From contig NZ_QJRJ01000065.1 in assembly GCF_003254625.1 (NCBI RefSeq), positions 24,805-88,804 of the forward strand: a stretch of DNA of 64,000 bases, given 5' to 3'. Every line of letters starts with the position of its first letter. Position 1 is the stretch's first letter. The position numbers and the translations under genes are program-made. This DNA is from Flavobacterium ginsenosidimutans. GTDB taxonomy: Bacteria; Bacteroidota; Bacteroidia; Flavobacteriales; Flavobacteriaceae. The notes below the pieces were generated by a model. It saw only the letters and a program-made list of their open reading frames with translations, was not told the DNA's origin and made no database searches. Positions 44,480-53,428 of the stretch are shown in pieces.

Positions 44480-44583
44480 TTTGTCATTTCGACGAAGGAG
44501 AAATTTTGGCAAGAAGCTCGATAAAGATTGGATTTTCGTTGCGGAGTTACTCGTGGAGATTTCTCCTTCGTCGAAATGACAAA
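44480..44583. repeat. Long inverted repeat, 25-bp arms (GTCATTTCGACGAAGGAGAA)
   Basis: 44480-44504 is the exact inverse of 44559-44583. Same plan as 40356-40459. The gap 44348-44690 holds this and the next palindrome and no real gene; short open frames here are made by the repeat arms. Confidence 0.88.
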
Positions 44584-44605
44584 CAGGACGTTTATAAAAT
44601 GCGAA

Positions 44606-44629
44606 AGACGCACAACAGTGCGTCTCTAC
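44606..44629. repeat. Dispersed palindrome copy 2 (AGACGCAC-AACA-GTGCGTCT)
   Basis: Same arms as the palindrome at 4509-4528, different four-base centre, followed by CTAC (the inverse of the GTAG beside copy 1). Confidence 0.8.
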
Positions 44630-44690
44630 AATAAAACTTTAGACAAAGATAGAAAACCTCTGTGCCTTTATCCCTTTGCAACTTTGAACC

Positions 44691-44975
44691 TCAAGAAAAA
44701 AGTACATCACGAATTTCTTCAACCTTATCAAAAACGCTTTTCGCGAAAGGACAAAGCGGAATAATTTTTAAGTTGTTTGCTCTTGCATAATCTACCGCAG
44801 CCATAACTAGTTTTTTGCCGACACCTTTTCCGTTAAAATCGGGGCTTACTTCAGTGTGATCAATGATGAATTTAGAATCTCCTGCCCAAGTATAAGTCAT
44901 TTTTCCAGCTTCTTTTCCGTCTTCAATTGCTTCAAAATAGCCTTTTCTTGTATCGTTTATTTGTTGAATTTCCAT
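44691..44975 (-). CDS. Small GNAT-type N-acetyltransferase
   Basis: 94 residues, the YjdJ-like short form. FIIDHTEVSPDFNGKGVGKK contains the acetyl-CoA binding loop, and KIIPLCPFAKSVFDK the typical end. It is 5 bases after the OsmC gene and closes the pirin-OsmC-GNAT operon. Substrate unknown. Confidence 0.88.
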   Translation of the reverse strand: MEIQQINDTRKGYFEAIEDGKEAGKMTYTWAGDSKFIIDHTEVSPDFNGKGVGKKLVMAAVDYARANNLKIIPLCPFAKSVFDKVEEIRDVLFS

Positions 44976-44980
44976 TGTAA

Positions 44981-45376
44981 TTATATTAATGTCGTTTTAA
45001 TTTCGATTGAATGTGTCAGTGTTTTATGAATTGGACAGCTGTTTGCAATCGTTTCTAATCTTTGTCTTTGCTCTTCGTTAACTTCACCGATTACTTCGAT
45101 TCTTCGGGTGAATGAGGTACAATTTCTCTCTGAATCTCTTTCAAAATCAATTTTGATATTGATTTCTTCGACGTTCCATTGTTTACGATTAATGTACATT
45201 CGTAATGTAATTAATGTGCAAGAAGCCAATGATGACGCCAAAAGCTCGGTCGGATTTAAACCTAAATTTTTTCCGCCTAATTGCTGAGGTTCGTCTGAAA
45301 TTAAAACATTTCCGCTTGCAGAAGTGATTTCCGTGCGATACAAACGCGTATCTATTTTTGCTGATACTGTATCCAT
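44981..45376 (-). CDS. OsmC/Ohr-family protein
   Basis: 131 residues. LLASSLASCTLITLRMYI carries the first reactive Cys and CPIHKTLTHSIEI the second, the usual pair of OsmC-type peroxide reductases. It would reduce organic hydroperoxides in the cytoplasm. It follows the pirin gene by 2 bases. Confidence 0.93.
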   Translation of the reverse strand: MDTVSAKIDTRLYRTEITSASGNVLISDEPQQLGGKNLGLNPTELLASSLASCTLITLRMYINRKQWNVEEINIKIDFERDSERNCTSFTRRIEVIGEVNEEQRQRLETIANSCPIHKTLTHSIEIKTTLI

Positions 45377-45378
45377 AA

Positions 45379-46260
45379 TTATTTGATTCTTGGTTCAGGT
45401 AATGGCACAAATTCGGTTTCGCCTGGAACTTTTGGGAAAGTTTGGTTTGTCCAGTCAGTTTTAGCTTTTTCGATTAATTCTTTATCAGATGAAACGAAAT
45501 TCCAAAAGATAAAATGTTCTTCAGGAAATGGTTGTCCGCCAAAGATATAAACCGTTGAATTTTCGGAAATTTCAAATTCACAAAGAGAAGCTTCAGTTGT
45601 AATTAAAATTTGTCTCGGATCATAAACATGTTCGCCATTTTTAATACTTCCTTCTAAAATATACAAACCGCTTTCGCCGAATAAATGCTTACCAATATTG
45701 ATTTTCTTCGCTTCTTTGCTTTTTATTTCAATAAAATAAAGCGGACTATAAACAGGAACTGGCGATTTTTTGCCAAAAGCTTCACCTGCAATTAATTTAT
45801 ATGAAACACCGTCTTCTTCCCAAGCTGGAATATCGTCTGCTTCAACGTGCGTGAAATTTGGATCCATTTGCTCTAATTCTTTCGGAAGCGCAACCCAAAT
45901 CTGTAATCCGTGAAGCATTTTATCAGAATGTCTTAAATATTCTGGAGTTCTTTCAGAATGAACTATTCCTTTTCCTGCTGTCATCCAGTTTACAGCGCCG
46001 GGTTTTATTTCTAATTCTGTTCCTAAACTGTCGCGGTGCATAATGCTTCCTTCAAACAAAAAAGTTAGCGTAGAAAGTCCGATATGCGGGTGCGGAGGAA
46101 CATCCATATTTTCATGATCACTTAAATGCGCAGGTCCCATATGATCGATAAATACAAATGGTCCGACAGCTCTTTTTTCGCGGAAAGGCAATAATCTGCC
46201 AACCATAAAATTGCCAATGTTGGCAGCACGTTCTTCGATAATTAAACTGATATTTGACAT
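45379..46260 (-). CDS. Pirin-family protein
   Basis: 293 residues, two cupin domains. VGPFVFIDHMGP, PPHPHIGLSTLTF and a Glu in HSERTPE give the metal site of the N-terminal cupin. Some pirins have quercetinase activity; others act in redox sensing. First gene of the operon with OsmC and GNAT, which suggests an oxidative-stress setting. Confidence 0.93.
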   Translation of the reverse strand: MSNISLIIEERAANIGNFMVGRLLPFREKRAVGPFVFIDHMGPAHLSDHENMDVPPHPHIGLSTLTFLFEGSIMHRDSLGTELEIKPGAVNWMTAGKGIVHSERTPEYLRHSDKMLHGLQIWVALPKELEQMDPNFTHVEADDIPAWEEDGVSYKLIAGEAFGKKSPVPVYSPLYFIEIKSKEAKKINIGKHLFGESGLYILEGSIKNGEHVYDPRQILITTEASLCEFEISENSTVYIFGGQPFPEEHFIFWNFVSSDKELIEKAKTDWTNQTFPKVPGETEFVPLPEPRIK

Positions 46261-46417
46261 GTGGTATTATTTGATTTGAAAACAAAATTACAGTTGTGAT
46301 GCTAGTCTGTAACTTAATTTAGATTAAGAAAACTTGTTTTTGTTTTTTTTTGAATTATAAAAATAAGGAAAAACGTTGGTTAAGTTTTTAGTTGATGATT
46401 AAATTTAGTTTCAAAAA

Positions 46418-46562
46418 GTCCCAGAGGAACGAAATATTTGTAGAATAATAAGGTTGCCACAACGACTAAGCCCCAGCGGGGCGAAATAAATATGTCGCTC
46501 CGCTGGAGCTTTTTTTGTGGAATACGATAATATTAGCTATAAATATTCTGCTCCGCTGGAGC
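46418..46562. repeat. Composite dispersed repeat (CCCAGCGGGGCGAAATA / GCTCCGCTGGAGC)
   Basis: GTCCCAGAGGAACGAAATA (46418-46436) is followed by the similar GCCCCAGCGGGGCGAAATA (46470-46488) and two copies of the palindrome GCTCCGCTGGAGC (46497-46509, 46550-46562). The GC-rich core stands out in AT-rich DNA. The gap 46261-46576 holds nothing else, apart from the pirin upstream region. Confidence 0.8.
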
Positions 46563-46576
46563 ATTAAAATAGGACA

Positions 46577-47677
46577 TTATTCAATTAGGTCGAAACTTAG
46601 GGAGTCACTCTCCGTTCCATTAATTATAATGGACAATTGATGAGTTCCCGCATGAAAAACACGTGTCGTAATCAATTTAAAAGACTGATTTCTTTCAATT
46701 TTTGTTAATTGATTCGGATGATAGATTTTTTCACTGATTTTGAAAACTTTTTTCGCCAAATGTCCTTTTGCTTTTTTATAATGAACAGCATATTCTAAAC
46801 GAACTGTTTTTGGCTTTTCGTTTTTATTATTCAAGTGAAAATGAAACTGAAGATAATCTCCAATTTTCACAGTTGGCGTTTTGATTTCGAAAGACGAAAG
46901 TTCAATATCTGTACTTTCTAAACCATAATGGCTTAAAATGTCCGGATGTCCTTGTTTTAGTAAAGTTCTACATCCATGTTTAATAATTCCGTCCGTTTCT
47001 TTGCTGTGACCTTTCCATCTTGAAGCGATTTCAAGAACAATTTCAGGATTATCTTTTACAATATCATTCAAATTGTTGGCAACACTTCTGCGAACATATT
47101 CTGAAGGATCATTTTTTAGATTTTCTAAAATAGGAAGAATAGAAGAGGGATCTTTTTTCAGAAACGGAATTGCCATTGCCCAAGGCAATCTTGGCCTTGA
47201 TCCTTCACTTGCCAATCTGCGAACATGATGATTTTCGTGTAAAGACCATTTGATCATTTCGTCAATCATTCTTTCTTTATATTTTAAAATGAAAGGACGA
47301 ACAGCAAATTCGCAGCTTATAAATTGTGTGATCGAAACAAAGGCTTTTACAGATGTTTCAAAATCGTCTAAGCCGTAATTTTCAATATAATCGGCAAAGA
47401 AAATGAAAGCCAAATTGCCATCAGTAAAACTATTTTTCTTTAAGTTTTCGATGATTTTATCAATTAGAGAAACGGCTTCGGGAAAATTTTGAGGCATAAA
47501 CTGATGTAAAACCACCGTTGTGTGCTTCATTCTTTCTTTCCATTCTTTTTGAGCAAAATCACCTTCGTAAATAGCTTCAATGAATTTCTTTTTGTTGAAT
47601 GAAGGATTCACTTCGGCGACAGCCTGACCAAATTTTTCGTAAAAAGAAACCGAGTAAATATCTTTAATTAATCCCAT
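46577..47677 (-). CDS. DNA alkylation repair protein (AlkD-like HEAT repeats)
   Basis: 366 residues from ATG 47677. Helical HEAT-like repeats run from about 20 to 240 (HENHHVRRLASEGSRPRLPW; NDPSEYVRRSVANNLND). A beta-rich tail of about 110 residues follows and is not part of AlkD itself. AlkD-type proteins excise alkylated bases. A TTG-initiated frame from 47701 is rejected because that TTG is part of the -7 box. Confidence 0.85.
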   Translation of the reverse strand: MGLIKDIYSVSFYEKFGQAVAEVNPSFNKKKFIEAIYEGDFAQKEWKERMKHTTVVLHQFMPQNFPEAVSLIDKIIENLKKNSFTDGNLAFIFFADYIENYGLDDFETSVKAFVSITQFISCEFAVRPFILKYKERMIDEMIKWSLHENHHVRRLASEGSRPRLPWAMAIPFLKKDPSSILPILENLKNDPSEYVRRSVANNLNDIVKDNPEIVLEIASRWKGHSKETDGIIKHGCRTLLKQGHPDILSHYGLESTDIELSSFEIKTPTVKIGDYLQFHFHLNNKNEKPKTVRLEYAVHYKKAKGHLAKKVFKISEKIYHPNQLTKIERNQSFKLITTRVFHAGTHQLSIIINGTESDSLSFDLIE

Positions 47678-47698
47678 AATTTTTGCTTGATTGAACCT

Positions 47699-47706
47699 CA
47701 AAGATA
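47699..47706 (-). promoter_or_regulatory. -7 box TATCTTTG of the alkylation repair gene
   Basis: Minus-strand TATCTTTG about 22 bases before ATG 47677. No -33 TTG was seen. Confidence 0.5.
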
Positions 47707-47882
47707 TTTAATTGAACGCTTATTGAAAGATTAAGTTTTGTTAAGAATTGTAACTTTATTTTTCTGAGTGTCTTAATGGTTAAAAAAGAGATATTTAATG
47801 TTTTGTGTAATTTTTCATGTTGTCGGAACTTTCAAATCCATAAAATATATTCTAATTTAGCATTATTATTAAAAATAGAAAA

Positions 47883-48740
47883 ATGATAAGCGAAGCTCAA
47901 TTTCAAGCAGAATTACAACTTTTAATTACTAATGCTATTAGAGAAGATGTTGGACCAGGCGATTACAGTTCATTGGCTTGTATTCCAGATTCAGCTCACG
48001 GTCAGGCGAAATTATTGGTAAAAGATCAGGGAATAATTGCTGGTGTTGAACTTGCTAAATTGATATTTGAACACGTGGATCCAAAACTGAAAGTGAAAAC
48101 TTTTATTGAAGACGGAACTCATGTAGAATATGGAGAAGTTGTTTTTGAAGTTTCAGGAAGTTCACAATCTATTTTAAAGGCCGAAAGAGTTGTTTTGAAC
48201 ACTATGCAGCGTATGTCTGCAATTGCAACAAAAACAAGCTTTTTAATGAAGCTTATGGAAGGAACAAATGCAAAAATTTTAGACACACGTAAAACAACGC
48301 CAAATTTTAGAGTTGCAGAAAAATGGGCTGTAAAAATTGGAGGAGGCGAGAACCATCGTTATGCTTTGTATGATATGATTATGTTAAAAGACAATCATAT
48401 TGATTTTGCAGGAGGAATTACGCGCGCTATTGCAAAAACAAAAGAATATTTAATAGAAAATAATCTTGATTTGAAGATTATTGTTGAAGCTCGTAACTTA
48501 GACGAAATCAGGGAGATTTTGTTAAGCGATGGTGTTCATAGAATCTTGATAGACAATTTTAATTATGAAGACACTAAAACGGCTGTTGAATTAATTGGAA
48601 CAAAATGCCAGACGGAATCTTCAGGTAATATTAGCGAAAAAACCATCCGCGAATATGCTTTATGCGGTGTAAATTATATTTCGTCAGGAGCTTTAACGCA
48701 TTCGGTTCATAACATGGATTTGAGTTTGAAAGCCTTTTAA
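47883..48740 (+). CDS. nadC: Nicotinate-nucleotide pyrophosphorylase (carboxylating)
   Basis: 285 residues. EDVGPGDYSS, ILKAERVVLNTMQRMS, DTRKTTPNFR, MLKDNHIDFAGG and VEARNLDE are the quinolinate phosphoribosyltransferase motifs in order. It makes nicotinate mononucleotide from quinolinate for NAD synthesis. nadA/nadB are not in the window. About 98 bases separate it from the BrkB gene. Confidence 0.97.
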   Translation: MISEAQFQAELQLLITNAIREDVGPGDYSSLACIPDSAHGQAKLLVKDQGIIAGVELAKLIFEHVDPKLKVKTFIEDGTHVEYGEVVFEVSGSSQSILKAERVVLNTMQRMSAIATKTSFLMKLMEGTNAKILDTRKTTPNFRVAEKWAVKIGGGENHRYALYDMIMLKDNHIDFAGGITRAIAKTKEYLIENNLDLKIIVEARNLDEIREILLSDGVHRILIDNFNYEDTKTAVELIGTKCQTESSGNISEKTIREYALCGVNYISSGALTHSVHNMDLSLKAF

Positions 48741-48838
48741 GGAAGTTATTAGTTTTGAGTTATAAGTATGAGTTTGATTTTAAAAGCTATTTGTTTTTAT
48801 CTAAAAAATCATAACTCTAAAATCTAAAATCAAAAAAT

Positions 48839-49762
48839 ATGTCCCAAGAGATAGAAGCAAGGATTGAGAAAATACCTGTGGTGCGTTCTTTAGCCCGGCT
48901 TTTTAAAAGAATAAAATTGCCTTGGTTAGAGGGGTTTTCAATGTATGATTTGCTGGAAATGTACACTTTAGGAATTCTTGAAGGTGCTTTTTCATATCAT
49001 GCCAGTGCGGTCTCTTTTAGCTTTTTTATGGCACTTTTTCCTTTTGCGCTATTTATCTTAAACTTAATCCCGTTTATTCCGATAGATAATTTTCAGGAAG
49101 ATTTTCTGCAGTTTGTTCAGCAGAGTGTACCTCCAAATACTTTTGATGCTATTAGTAAAATTATCAGCGATATTTTAAATAATAGTCACTCTGGTTTATT
49201 ATCATCAGGATTTTTGCTTTCTATTTTTTTAATGGCGAACGGAATTAATGGGATCTTGAGTGGTTTTGAATCTTCTAAACATGTTTTTGATAAACGTGGT
49301 TTTTTCAGGCAATATCTAGTTGCATTGGCAATTTCTATGGTAATGACAGTTATTCTGTTTGTGACAGTAGCGACAATTGTCGTTTTTGAGGTCTTTATTC
49401 AAAAAACAATCATTCAAGATGTGTTAAGCGATCGAATTCCATTGATCATTTTGGGTCGATATTTGTTTGTTGTTTTAATGATTTTGATAACATCTTCAAT
49501 ATTATTGCGTTATGGTACAAAACAGTACAATAAAGTACCTTTTATAAGTATTGGTTCTGTTTTTACAACGATCTTAATTGTTATATCTTCGTTCTTTTTT
49601 GGGATTTGGGTTATAAAATTTTCAAAATATAATGAACTTTATGGCTCAATTGGGACATTATTAATTCTAATGTTTTACATTTGGATAAACTGTATGATTC
49701 TGCTTTTAGGGTTCGAATTGAACGCTTCAATCAGAAAATTAAAACAAAAAAAAAATAAATAG
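48839..49762 (+). CDS. YihY/BrkB-family membrane protein
   Basis: 307 residues with six membrane helices. SYHASAVSFSFFMALFPFAL and the late YGSIGTLLILMFYIWINCMI are family signatures. The role of the family is unsettled (earlier called ribonuclease BN or virulence factor). It is 1 base from the DUF2147 gene, so the pair is co-translated. Confidence 0.93.
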   Translation: MSQEIEARIEKIPVVRSLARLFKRIKLPWLEGFSMYDLLEMYTLGILEGAFSYHASAVSFSFFMALFPFALFILNLIPFIPIDNFQEDFLQFVQQSVPPNTFDAISKIISDILNNSHSGLLSSGFLLSIFLMANGINGILSGFESSKHVFDKRGFFRQYLVALAISMVMTVILFVTVATIVVFEVFIQKTIIQDVLSDRIPLIILGRYLFVVLMILITSSILLRYGTKQYNKVPFISIGSVFTTILIVISSFFFGIWVIKFSKYNELYGSIGTLLILMFYIWINCMILLLGFELNASIRKLKQKKNK

Positions 49763-49763
49763 T

Positions 49764-50192
49764 ATGAAAAATTGGATGCTAACTATCGGAGTTTTTTTCT
49801 TTGCGCTGACCATGCAAAGCCAAAGTGTAATTGGAAAATGGAAAACAATTGATGATGAAACAGGAGAAGCTAAATCTATCGTAGAGATTTACGAGAAATC
49901 AGGAAAAATTTATGGTAAAGTAATAGACATTCTTCGTGATAGTCACAAAAAAGATCTTTGCGCAAAATGTGACGGAGCCGAAAAAAACAAACCAATTTTA
50001 GGAATGGTAATTATGAATGGTCTTAAAAAAGATGGTTCAGAATATAATGGAGGAACGATTTTAGATCCAGGAAGCGGTAAAAAGTATAAATGCTATATTA
50101 CTTTAGAATCTGCTGATAAATTAAAACTTCGTGGATATGTGGGAGTTTCTATAATGGGAAGAACGCAATATTGGACGAGAGTAAAAAACTAA
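49764..50192 (+). CDS. DUF2147 exported protein
   Basis: 142 residues. A signal peptide (to about 19) is followed by the DUF2147 lipocalin-like core: VIGKWKTIDDETGEAKSIVE, IYGKVIDIL, a CAKCDG pair, and GGTILDPGSGKKYKC. Function unknown; the beta-barrel suggests ligand binding in the periplasm. It lies between BrkB and the beta-lactamase gene, 10 bases from the latter. Confidence 0.92.
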   Translation: MKNWMLTIGVFFFALTMQSQSVIGKWKTIDDETGEAKSIVEIYEKSGKIYGKVIDILRDSHKKDLCAKCDGAEKNKPILGMVIMNGLKKDGSEYNGGTILDPGSGKKYKCYITLESADKLKLRGYVGVSIMGRTQYWTRVKN

Positions 50193-50202
50193 TTAAAATC
50201 TA

Positions 50203-50946
50203 ATGCGAAAATTAGCTTCGATAATTTTATTCTTAGTTATAGTTTCAAACACCTTTGGACAATCTAAGAATTCGCCATTACAAATAAGTCATCTTACGGG
50301 TGACTTTTATGTTTATAGAACTTTTAACGATTATAAAGGAGTAAAGATTTCTGCCAATGCCATGTATCTGGTTACAGATAAAGGTGTTGTTCTTTTTGAT
50401 GCGCCTTGGGATAAAACACAGTTTCAACCTTTATTAGATAGCATAAAAGCGAAACATAATAAAGATGTAATAATGGTTTTTGCAACGCATTCGCATGACG
50501 ATCGTGCTGGCGGATTAGGTTTTTACAGAGATAAAGGAATTAAAACGTATTCGGGTAAATTAACAGATGAAATTCTTAAAAAGAAAAACGAAAAAAGAGC
50601 CGAATTTTTAATTTCGAATGATACTGTATTTACTGTTGGAAAATATAAATTTGAAGTCTTTTATCCAGGAAAAGGGCACGCGCCAGATAATATCGTTACG
50701 TGGTTCGGAAAAGAGAAAATTCTTTACGGAGGCTGTTTTGTGAAAAGTGCCGAAGCGAATGATCTTGGTTATTTAGGAGATGCTGATGTTAGCGAATGGA
50801 AAAAATCAATTGCAAAGGTTCAATTGAAATGTAAAAATCCAAAATATATTATTCCCGGACATGACGACTGGACTAATATTGAATCTTTAAATCATACTTT
50901 AAAATTAGTCGACGAATATTTGGCTAAATCAACTGGGAAGAAGTAA
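50203..50946 (+). CDS. bla: Subclass B1 metallo-beta-lactamase (JOHN-like)
   Basis: 247 residues with a signal peptide (to about 20). All six zinc ligands of subclass B1 are present: His96, His98 and Asp100 (THSHDD), His159 (GKGHAPDN), Cys178 (YGGCFVKS), and His220 (IPGHDDW). It would hydrolyse beta-lactams, including carbapenems, in the periplasm. Length and sequence recall the chromosomal JOHN-1 enzyme of F. johnsoniae. It is embedded in the BrkB-DUF2147-bla-priA run with normal base composition, so it is a resident gene and not a recent arrival. Confidence 0.93.
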   Translation: MRKLASIILFLVIVSNTFGQSKNSPLQISHLTGDFYVYRTFNDYKGVKISANAMYLVTDKGVVLFDAPWDKTQFQPLLDSIKAKHNKDVIMVFATHSHDDRAGGLGFYRDKGIKTYSGKLTDEILKKKNEKRAEFLISNDTVFTVGKYKFEVFYPGKGHAPDNIVTWFGKEKILYGGCFVKSAEANDLGYLGDADVSEWKKSIAKVQLKCKNPKYIIPGHDDWTNIESLNHTLKLVDEYLAKSTGKK

Positions 50947-50973
50947 TTTTTCCAAATCATATAAAGGAGTTAC

Positions 50974-53424
50974 ATGTTTTTTATCGAAGTTATTTTACCA
51001 CTTTCCTTAGCAAAAACTTTTACATATAGTATTTCTGAGGCCGAATATCATTTCATTAAAAAAGGAATGCGAGTGGCGGTACCTTTTGGTAAAAGTAAAA
51101 TATATACGGCGCTTGTTCTAGATGTTCATGAAAACGCTCCAACATTGTATGAAGCCAAAGAAATTCATCAGATTTTAGACGAAAAACCAATTGCAACCGA
51201 AATCCAAATTAAACATTGGCTTTGGGTTGCAAATTATTATATGTGTGGTATTGGAGATGTGTATCGTGGTGCGTTTCCAAGCGGATTATTGTTAGAAAGT
51301 GAAACTATTATTTCGCATAAACCTGATATTGTAGTAAATGACAGCGAACTTTCTGATGACGAGTTTTTGATTTACGAAGCTTTGCATCATCAGAGTTCTT
51401 TAAAAGTTCAGGAAATCTCTTCTATTTTAAATCGAAAAAACATACTTCCAATTCTTCAAAAATTAATAGCAAAAGATATTATATTTTTAGATGAAGAAAT
51501 AAAAGAAAGCTACAAGCCAAAACTAGTTAGATATGTAAAATTACATTCAAAGTACGAGTCTGATAATGGTTTGCAGGAATTGCTAGAAGTATTGAAAAAT
51601 GCTAATAAGCAAAAAGAAATTGTCCTGACTTATTTTCAGCTTAGTGCTTCGGAGAAAAAGCCTATTACGGTAAAAAAACTTACTGAAATTTCGAATGCGG
51701 GTTCAGCAGCGGTAAAATCATTAGTGGAGAAAGAGATTTTCGAAGAATATTATTTGCAACATGATCGTATTACATTTAATGGAGAAAAATCAGAAAAAGA
51801 ACTCCAATTAAGTGAAGCGCAAGAAAATGCTTTTACAGCAATTAAAGATAGTTTTTCTGAGAAAGAAGTTTGTCTGTTACATGGCGTAACTTCCAGCGGA
51901 AAAACAGAAATATACATCAAATTAATTGAAGAATATTTGCATACAGGTAGACAAGTTTTGTATTTGCTTCCTGAAATTGCGCTTACAACTCAGTTGGTAA
52001 CTCGTTTGCGTCTTCATTTTGGAGATAAAGTGGCAGTTTTTCATTCAAAATACAGTAATAATGAAAGAGTTGAGGTTTGGAGACAGACGCTTGAAAATTC
52101 GCCAAAAGCACAAATTATAATAGGAGCAAGATCGGCCTTGTTTTTACCTTTTAATGATTTAGGATTATTGATTGTTGACGAAGAGCACGAACAGACTTTT
52201 AAACAGACTGATCCAGCGCCAAGATATCATGCTCGAGACGCTGCAATTGTTTTGGCTAATTTTCATAAGGCTAAAGTATTGTTAGGTTCAGCAACACCTA
52301 GTATTGAAACTTATTTTAATACGCAGAATAATAAATATGGATTGGTAACTCTTTCTGAACGTTATAAAAATGTTCGTTTGCCAGAAGTGTTTTTGGTCGA
52401 TTTGAAAGACAAGCATTTCAGGAAAAGAATGACGGGGCATTTTAGCGATCTTTTAATCGAAGAAATTGCCGAAGCTTTATCTTTAGGGAAGCAAGTAATT
52501 TTGTTTCAAAATAGAAGAGGATATTCGCCTATAATAGAATGTCTGACTTGCGGACATGTTCCGCATTGCCAGCAGTGCGATGTTAGTTTGACTTTTCATA
52601 AACATAAAAATCAGCTTCGTTGTCATTATTGTGGATATTCTATAGCAAAACCTACAAATTGTCATAGTTGTTCGAGTATAGATTTAACGACAAAAGGTTT
52701 TGGAACAGAGCAAATAGAGCAGGAGTTGGCAACACTTTTTCCTAAAGCTAAAACAGCGAGAATGGATCAAGATACGACTCGCGGTAAATTTGGTTTTGAA
52801 AAGATAATCGATAGGTTTAAAAATCGTGAAATCGACATTTTGGTTGGTACGCAAATGCTTGCCAAAGGTTTGGATTTTGATAATGTTAGTTTGGTCGGAA
52901 TTATGAATGCTGATAATATGCTTCATCATCCTGATTTTAGAGCTTTTGAACGTAGTTTTCAAATGATGACACAAGTTGCGGGAAGAGCGGGAAGATCAGA
53001 AAAACAAGGGAAAGTTGTTATTCAAACTTACAATCCAAACCATAATACCATTCAGCAGGTTACAGATCATAATTATATAGGTATGTATAAGGAACAACTA
53101 TATGATAGACAAATCTATAGATATCCGCCTTATTTTAGAATTATAAAACTGACCTTAAAGCATAAAGATTTTGATAAATTAAAAGAAGGATCTATGTGGT
53201 TATATCAGGTTTTAAGTCAAAATCTGGGAATGCCTGTTTTGGGGCCAGAAGAACCTGCAATAAGCAGAATACGAAATGAATACATTAGAACTATTTTAAT
53301 TAAGATTCCGCAAAATTTGCATTTGGGGAATACAAAAAAAACTATTCAGAAAATGCTGAATAGTTTTGAAGCTGTTGCTCAATATAGAGCTATAAAAGTT
53401 GTGATTAATGTAGATTTTTACTAG
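50974..53424 (+). CDS. priA: Primosomal protein N' (PriA helicase)
   Basis: 816 residues. An N-terminal DNA-binding domain is followed by Walker A HGVTSSGKTEIYI, DEEHEQTF, eight zinc-binding cysteines in CLTCGHVPHCQQCD and CHYCGY...CHSC, then GTEQIEQEL and QVAGRAGRSEKQG. It restarts stalled replication forks. It begins 27 bases after bla and is preceded by a near-consensus AAAGGAG (about 50962-50968), an unusually good Shine-Dalgarno for this phylum. Confidence 0.97.
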   Translation: MFFIEVILPLSLAKTFTYSISEAEYHFIKKGMRVAVPFGKSKIYTALVLDVHENAPTLYEAKEIHQILDEKPIATEIQIKHWLWVANYYMCGIGDVYRGAFPSGLLLESETIISHKPDIVVNDSELSDDEFLIYEALHHQSSLKVQEISSILNRKNILPILQKLIAKDIIFLDEEIKESYKPKLVRYVKLHSKYESDNGLQELLEVLKNANKQKEIVLTYFQLSASEKKPITVKKLTEISNAGSAAVKSLVEKEIFEEYYLQHDRITFNGEKSEKELQLSEAQENAFTAIKDSFSEKEVCLLHGVTSSGKTEIYIKLIEEYLHTGRQVLYLLPEIALTTQLVTRLRLHFGDKVAVFHSKYSNNERVEVWRQTLENSPKAQIIIGARSALFLPFNDLGLLIVDEEHEQTFKQTDPAPRYHARDAAIVLANFHKAKVLLGSATPSIETYFNTQNNKYGLVTLSERYKNVRLPEVFLVDLKDKHFRKRMTGHFSDLLIEEIAEALSLGKQVILFQNRRGYSPIIECLTCGHVPHCQQCDVSLTFHKHKNQLRCHYCGYSIAKPTNCHSCSSIDLTTKGFGTEQIEQELATLFPKAKTARMDQDTTRGKFGFEKIIDRFKNREIDILVGTQMLAKGLDFDNVSLVGIMNADNMLHHPDFRAFERSFQMMTQVAGRAGRSEKQGKVVIQTYNPNHNTIQQVTDHNYIGMYKEQLYDRQIYRYPPYFRIIKLTLKHKDFDKLKEGSMWLYQVLSQNLGMPVLGPEEPAISRIRNEYIRTILIKIPQNLHLGNTKKTIQKMLNSFEAVAQYRAIKVVINVDFY

Positions 53425-53428
53425 AGCT

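Noticed and set aside
44362..44764. Short open frames between the adenosine deaminase and GNAT genes
   Set aside because: They are made by the arms of the inverted repeat; the peptide SFVEMT appears on both strands because the DNA is palindromic.
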